A DNA stretch of 26,361 nucleotides from positions 1 through 26,361 of the forward strand of contig CAZBKO010000025.1 of the NCBI GenBank assembly GCA_964492545.1, written 5' to 3'. Made by a program: the position numbers and the translations under genes. The stretch is from RGIG1934 sp964492545. GTDB lineage: Bacteria > Bacillota > Clostridia > Lachnospirales > Lachnospiraceae. Positions 22,730 to 26,361 of this stretch are shown piece after piece (position 1 is the first letter of the stretch; each line of letters begins with the position of its first letter). The notes beneath the pieces were generated by a model that searched no databases, had not been told where the DNA came from, and saw only the letters and a program-made list of their open reading frames with translations.

Positions 22730-23107
22730 ATGCTGATTTCCATAGATTTTAATAGCGAAGAAGCTATATATATGCAGCTGCGCAATCAGATAATAATTGG
22801 GATTGCAATGGATTTAATTAAGGAAGGTGAGACACTTCCTTCAGTTAGAGCACTTGCTGATAATGTTGGCATTAATATGCATACAGTTAATAAGGCGTAT
22901 TCTGTACTCAAGCAGGAGGGATTTGTTAAGCTGGACAGAAGGCGGGGGGCAGTAATTTCACTGGATATTGATAAATTACAGGCAATTGGTGAGATGACTA
23001 AGGATATGAGAGTTGTAATTGCTAAGGCAATATGTAAGGATATTTCAAGAGAAGAGGCTCATAGAGTAATAGATTCCATATATACTGAATATGGTATTAG
23101 CGAATGA
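22730..23107 (+). CDS. GntR-family regulator, YtrA type
   Basis: At 125 residues this is the short YtrA type: a GntR winged helix with only a small C-terminal tail. The DNA-binding part includes AIYMQLRNQIIIGIAMDLIK, GETLPSVRALADNVGINMHT and VNKAYSVLKQEGFV, and RRRGAVI forms the wing. The tail is helical and probably serves dimerisation. Family members usually sit beside ABC transporter genes, but here the regulator is alone between mntP and clpC. GAGAG is the only weak SD. A 21-bp palindrome over its promoter suggests autoregulation. Confidence 0.88.
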   Translation: MLISIDFNSEEAIYMQLRNQIIIGIAMDLIKEGETLPSVRALADNVGINMHTVNKAYSVLKQEGFVKLDRRRGAVISLDIDKLQAIGEMTKDMRVVIAKAICKDISREEAHRVIDSIYTEYGISE

Positions 23108-23124
23108 GTTAGGAATTTAGAAAG

Positions 23125-23153
23125 TTGAAGTGGACTTGTCCACTTTGTTATAC
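23125..23153 (+). promoter_or_regulatory. Palindrome between gntR and clpC, operator or terminator
   Basis: AAGTGGAC (23128-23135) pairs with GTCCACTT (23138-23145) around TT. A possible clpC promoter, TTGAAG (23125-23130) and TTATAC (23148-23153) with 17-base spacing, would place this palindrome in its spacer. The T-poor tail makes a terminator less convincing. No CtsR-type tandem heptad was found. Confidence 0.4.
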
Positions 23154-23259
23154 AACTATTTGTGGAGGAGCATCACAAATAGCACTTTTGGCAGAAGCGA
23201 AATCGCCTGCGCGAATTTTACTTCACCCGTCGCAAAAAATGCTTCAGATTGGAGATAAT
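23151..23259 (+). repeat. Leader repeat, clpC copy
   Basis: CTATTTGTG (23156-23164) and CACAAATAG (23174-23182) form the upstream hairpin with loop GAGGAGCAT. The core GGCAGAAGCGAAATCGCC continues into TGCGCGAATTTTACTTC, then ATGCTTC (23239-23245) and the SD GGAG (23251-23254). Compared with the galE copies the right segment has changed from TGCTCC to TGCTTC, but it still pairs with GGAGCA by a G-U wobble. Confidence 0.88.
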
Positions 23260-25626
23260 ATGAAGAATAAATTTACAGATAAGGCGCAGATGGTAATAGA
23301 TGGTGCTTCACAGGTTGCTAAAGGACTTAATCATGGATATATAGGCACAGAACACCTCCTTCTTGCGTTGGCCGCAGTTGAGGAGTGTGTAGCATCAAGA
23401 ATACTCTACAGACACGGAGTAACGGAAGATAAGATGGTAGACCTGATAGAAAGGCTTGTTGCACCTATTAAGAAAGTCAGTGTTAAGGACAGCGATGGCT
23501 TGTCACCAAGAGCATTAGATATTCTTGAAAAAAGTGTAAAGGAAGCTAATCGATTTGGTAAGAAAAAGGCTGGAACAGAGCATATACTAATGTCCATAAT
23601 TAAGGATGAGGATTGTGTTGCGTGCAGACTGCTTAACACATTAAGTGTTAACAGACAGAAGATGTATGCAGATATACTTAATTCAATGGGCGTAGATGGT
23701 GCTATATATAAGGAAGAACTTAAGAACAATAAGAAGAGATCACAGGAGCGCAAGCACCCATTAACTATAGACCAGTATAGCAGGGATTTAACATCTATGG
23801 CAAAGGAGGGAATGCTTGATCCTGTAACAGGAAGAGACACTGAAATTAATCGTGTAATTCAGATTGCACTTGCCAATGGTACTGTTCCGGAAAGTGTGGC
23901 AGATAAGAGAATTTTGAGCCTTGATTTATCTGGAATGGTTGCAGGCTCTAAGTACAGAGGTGAGTTTGAGGAAAGAATTAAGAGAATAATAGCCGAAGTT
24001 AGAGAACAGGATAATATTATTATTTTTATTGATGAGATTCACACAATTATTGGCGCTGGCGGAGCAGAAGGTGCAATTGATGCGTCTAATATACTGAAAC
24101 CATCTCTTGCCAGAGGCGAGATTCAAGTAATTGGCGCTACTACAATGGATGAATATAGGAAATATTTTGAAAAAGATGCGGCACTTGAGAGAAGATTTCA
24201 GCCTGTGGAGGTCAATGAACCGGGAATAGAAGAGACTATCGATATTCTTAGAACGTTGAGAAGTAGGTATGAAGAACACCATAATGTTACAATAACAGAT
24301 GAAGCTATTGAGGCGGCAGCAAAGCTTTCAGAGAGATATATAAGTGGAAGATTTCTTCCTGATAAAGCTATAGATTTGATGGACGAGGCAGCATCTAAGG
24401 TAAGACTTGAGGGATATGAAATTCCAGACAATATTGCGAAACTACAGAATGAATTAAATCAACTTTCGGCGGAGAAGGAAGAGGCAATTAAGAGTGAACA
24501 ATATGAACAGGCAAGTAAGCTTCTTAATGATGAGAAGAAGAAACAGAACAAGCTTGATAAGATAAGAGACAAATGGAAGCAGGATAACTCTAATAGAGAT
24601 AATATTGTTGATGAAGAAGACATTGCTTTAATTGTATCAGAATGGACTAAAATCCCTGTAAAGAAATTAGAACAGGCGGAAAGTACCAGACTTCTTAAAC
24701 TGGAAAAGACTCTTCATGAAAGAGTTGTTGGACAGGATGAGGCAGTAGAAGCTGTATCAAAGGCAATAAGAAGGGGAAGAGTAGGACTTAAGAATCCACG
24801 AAAGCCAATAGGGTCATTTTTATTTCTTGGACCAACAGGTGTTGGTAAGACAGAACTTTCCAAAGCCCTTGCAGAGGTTCTATTTGGTAAGGAAGATGCA
24901 GTGATAAGAGTAGATATGTCAGAATATATGGAGAAACATAGTGTATCAAAGTTAATTGGATCACCACCGGGATATGTAGGATATGAGGAAGGCGGACAAT
25001 TAAGCGAGAGAGTAAGACGCAATCCTTATTCTGTTATTCTATTTGATGAGATTGAAAAAGCTCATCCTGATGTATTTAATATATTGCTGCAGGTTTTGGA
25101 TGATGGACACATTACCGACAATAGCGGACGCAAAATCAATTTTAAGAATACAGTGATAATCATGACCTCAAATGTAGGTGCACAGAAGATTATTGAGCCT
25201 AAGTATTTGGGATTTAATTCAGGTGACAACGATAAACAGAATTATGAATTAATGAAGAAGAGCGTTATGGAAGAAGTGAAACATTTATTCAAACCGGAAT
25301 TCCTTAATAGAATAGATGAAACAATAGTGTTCCATGCATTAACACATGATGATATTAGAAGCATTATAGATATAATGCTTAAGGATATTACACTCAGAGC
25401 TAAGGAACAGCTTGATATAGAACTTAAAGTTACAGCTCCAGCCAAGAAATTTTTGGCAGAAGAGGGATATGAGAAGAAGTATGGTGCACGTCCACTTCGA
25501 AGAAAACTTCAGAATGTAATAGAAGATGGATTGGCTGAAGAGATACTACAAGGTACTATCAAATCAGGTGATATTGTCAATGTGTCTGTTTCTGGAAAAG
25601 AAGTTAAATTTTCAGTGAAAGAATAG
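23260..25626 (+). CDS. clpC: ClpC-type AAA+ unfoldase lacking the domain 1 Walker A loop
   Basis: ClpC unfolds proteins for ClpP. The 788 residues contain two Clp_N repeats (about 1-145), AAA+ domain 1 (about 165-380), a UVR/coiled middle segment (about 403-440), AAA+ domain 2 (about 480-690) and a ClpB_D2 C-terminal part. Domain 2 is complete: GPTGVGKT at 524-531, GYVGY, LFDEIEKAH and GARPLRR. In domain 1, RVIQI (198-202) runs directly into ALANGTVPE; about 28 residues that normally contain [15 protein letters not shown] are absent. Pore loop KYRG, FIDEIHT and ALERRF remain. ATG 23260 follows GGAG in the leader repeat; the frame further upstream translates the repeat. No ctsR, mcsA or mcsB is adjacent. 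Confidence 0.92.
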   Translation: MKNKFTDKAQMVIDGASQVAKGLNHGYIGTEHLLLALAAVEECVASRILYRHGVTEDKMVDLIERLVAPIKKVSVKDSDGLSPRALDILEKSVKEANRFGKKKAGTEHILMSIIKDEDCVACRLLNTLSVNRQKMYADILNSMGVDGAIYKEELKNNKKRSQERKHPLTIDQYSRDLTSMAKEGMLDPVTGRDTEINRVIQIALANGTVPESVADKRILSLDLSGMVAGSKYRGEFEERIKRIIAEVREQDNIIIFIDEIHTIIGAGGAEGAIDASNILKPSLARGEIQVIGATTMDEYRKYFEKDAALERRFQPVEVNEPGIEETIDILRTLRSRYEEHHNVTITDEAIEAAAKLSERYISGRFLPDKAIDLMDEAASKVRLEGYEIPDNIAKLQNELNQLSAEKEEAIKSEQYEQASKLLNDEKKKQNKLDKIRDKWKQDNSNRDNIVDEEDIALIVSEWTKIPVKKLEQAESTRLLKLEKTLHERVVGQDEAVEAVSKAIRRGRVGLKNPRKPIGSFLFLGPTGVGKTELSKALAEVLFGKEDAVIRVDMSEYMEKHSVSKLIGSPPGYVGYEEGGQLSERVRRNPYSVILFDEIEKAHPDVFNILLQVLDDGHITDNSGRKINFKNTVIIMTSNVGAQKIIEPKYLGFNSGDNDKQNYELMKKSVMEEVKHLFKPEFLNRIDETIVFHALTHDDIRSIIDIMLKDITLRAKEQLDIELKVTAPAKKFLAEEGYEKKYGARPLRRKLQNVIEDGLAEEILQGTIKSGDIVNVSVSGKEVKFSVKE

Positions 25627-25699
25627 TAATAATACTAGAATATTTATATGAGATGTTATATAATAAAAGTGGTTTATAACCTATGGAAAATACCTGAGA

Positions 25700-25740
25700 G
25701 ATAAGTACTAATATGTAGCAGGAATTTTACATGGCTTATC
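25700..25740 (+). other. Structured leader between clpC and the next gene
   Basis: GATAAG (25700-25705) pairs with CTTATC (25735-25740), and inside it ATGTA (25713-25717) pairs with TACAT (25728-25732). A second short inverted repeat, TACGT/ACGTA, lies at 25755-25772. A TATAAT at 25659-25664 could be the -10 of a promoter for the downstream gene, but no convincing -35 was found. Confidence 0.4.
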
Positions 25741-25791
25741 GAAATATACATTAATACGTACCAGTAGACGTACATCACAGGAGGAAATACT

Positions 25792-26205
25792 ATGTCAGTA
25801 ATTAAAGAGTTATTACGTGCAGAACAAGATGGAACACTCAGCTTTGGAAACTATGAATTGGATAGTAAGTCTAAACTTTCGGATTTCGAGTTCAACGGAG
25901 ATTTATATAAGGTAAAGACATTTAAAGAAATAACTAAACTCGAGAGAAATGGTATGCTTGTATATGAATCGGTTCCTGGCACAACAGTAACAGGATTTAG
26001 AGATACTGATGGAGAGATGGATTTTGTAGTAGAGGGAAATGATGACGCTCAGGTGACAGTTGAAGCTGAAGACGGAGCTGAATATAAAGTGTTTATTGAT
26101 GATGCCAATGCAGGCAAGATGAAAGCTAATTTAGGTGGTAAGCTTGTACTTAGCGTTGAAATTAATAAGGAAACATCATCGAAAGTTAAGATAGTTAAGC
26201 TGTAG
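25792..26205 (+). CDS. Small conserved beta-rich protein ('endosialidase'-annotated family)
   Basis: This soluble acidic protein of 137 residues begins MSVIKELLRAEQDGTLSFGNYE and continues with KTFKEITKLERNGMLVYESVPGTTV. Its second half is a beta-rich VEGNDDAQVTVEAEDGAEYK and KANLGGKLVLSVEINKE. From memory it resembles proteins found between clpC and radA in Lachnospiraceae that databases label 'endosialidase'. I see no sialidase motif, so that label should not be taken as function. GGAGG lies six bases before the ATG. It has a 165-base, partly structured upstream region. Confidence 0.7.
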   Translation: MSVIKELLRAEQDGTLSFGNYELDSKSKLSDFEFNGDLYKVKTFKEITKLERNGMLVYESVPGTTVTGFRDTDGEMDFVVEGNDDAQVTVEAEDGAEYKVFIDDANAGKMKANLGGKLVLSVEINKETSSKVKIVKL

Positions 26206-26288
26206 TGAGATTGATTAATAAGCTCCGATTATAGGTGGAGTGAATTATTACAGATGTACTAAGGTATATCTGAATTTAAGGAGAAATA

Positions 26289-26361
26289 ATGGCCAAAGGT
26301 AAGATAGTGATTTTCTACTGCAAGGAGTGCGGATATGAGTCATCTAAGTGGATGGGACAAT
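26289..26361 (+). CDS. radA: RadA DNA repair protein, N-terminal fragment
   Basis: Only the first 24 codons are in the window. They encode MAKGKIVIFYCKECGYESSK followed by WMGQ, the start of RadA's N-terminal C4 zinc finger (CxxCGY...KWxGQ). RadA is a RecA-related branch-migration helicase in recombination. AAGGAG lies just before the ATG. The position after clpC matches the clpC-radA neighbourhood of Bacillus and many Firmicutes. The remainder runs off the right edge. The 83 bases between the small protein gene and radA contain no clear terminator. Confidence 0.9.
   Translation, partial: MAKGKIVIFYCKECGYESSKWMGQ

Noticed and set aside
23125..23259. 45-residue N-terminal extension of ClpC
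   Set aside because: It translates the palindrome and leader repeat; the SD six bases before ATG 23260 and the family N-terminus (KFTDKAQ) decide the start.
26222..26245. CTCC...GGAG similar to the right end of the leader repeat before radA
   Set aside because: The match is about ten bases, lies some 50 bases from the radA start and lacks the core.

Overview
The window looks like a chromosomal segment of an AT-rich Clostridia-class Firmicute, most likely a Lachnospiraceae member. This is inferred from strong GGAGG-type ribosome binding sites, the clpC-(small beta-rich protein)-radA neighbourhood, a NiaR-linked nadABC operon, a clostridial-type short NadB, and a maltodextrin ABC operon without its own ATPase. 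No transposase, integrase, phage gene or CRISPR array is visible.

Layout. 1-77: 3' end of a tRNA (probably Gly) and its terminator. 80-890: GC-rich leader and a metallo-beta-lactamase-fold hydrolase. 932-3550 (minus): DUF1846 protein and DAHP synthase. 3616-5062: putative direct-repeat array, promoter and a membrane diguanylate cyclase. 5065-8815 (minus): nadA-nadB-nadC-niaR with a 19-bp palindrome lying on the nadA promoter. 8878-12478 (plus): Fur-type box, PF11449-like metal exporter, Fur regulator, DUF3783, a small membrane protein, a ComEC-like MBL lipoprotein and a YbaK deacylase. 12482-13724: two tandem copies of a leader repeat, then galE. 13725-19723: LacI regulator (minus) divergent from a MalEFG-type transporter and a cytoplasmic GH13 maltodextrin hydrolase. 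19739-22611: TetR regulator, rubrerythrin, cysteine synthase (minus) and MntP. 22675-26361: YtrA-type GntR regulator with a promoter palindrome, leader repeat, clpC, a small conserved protein and the start of radA.

The most unusual signal is a dispersed leader element of about 85-110 bp, seen five times: in front of nadA, galE (twice in tandem) and clpC, and as an internally deleted short form in front of aroF. The nadA, aroF, clpC and second galE copies end at the Shine-Dalgarno sequence of the gene, so the element supplies the 5' UTR and ribosome binding site. Each copy can form two mutually exclusive helices: a left GGAGCAT-type segment pairs with a right ATGCTCC-type segment, or that same right segment pairs with the SD GGAG. 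G-U wobbles preserve both pairings in diverged copies. This could be a mobile leader cassette, a structured RNA regulator, or both.

The second unusual signal is in ClpC. Both AAA+ domains are present, but relative to remembered family sequence about 28 residues carrying the entire Walker A loop of domain 1 are missing in frame, while every other motif is intact.
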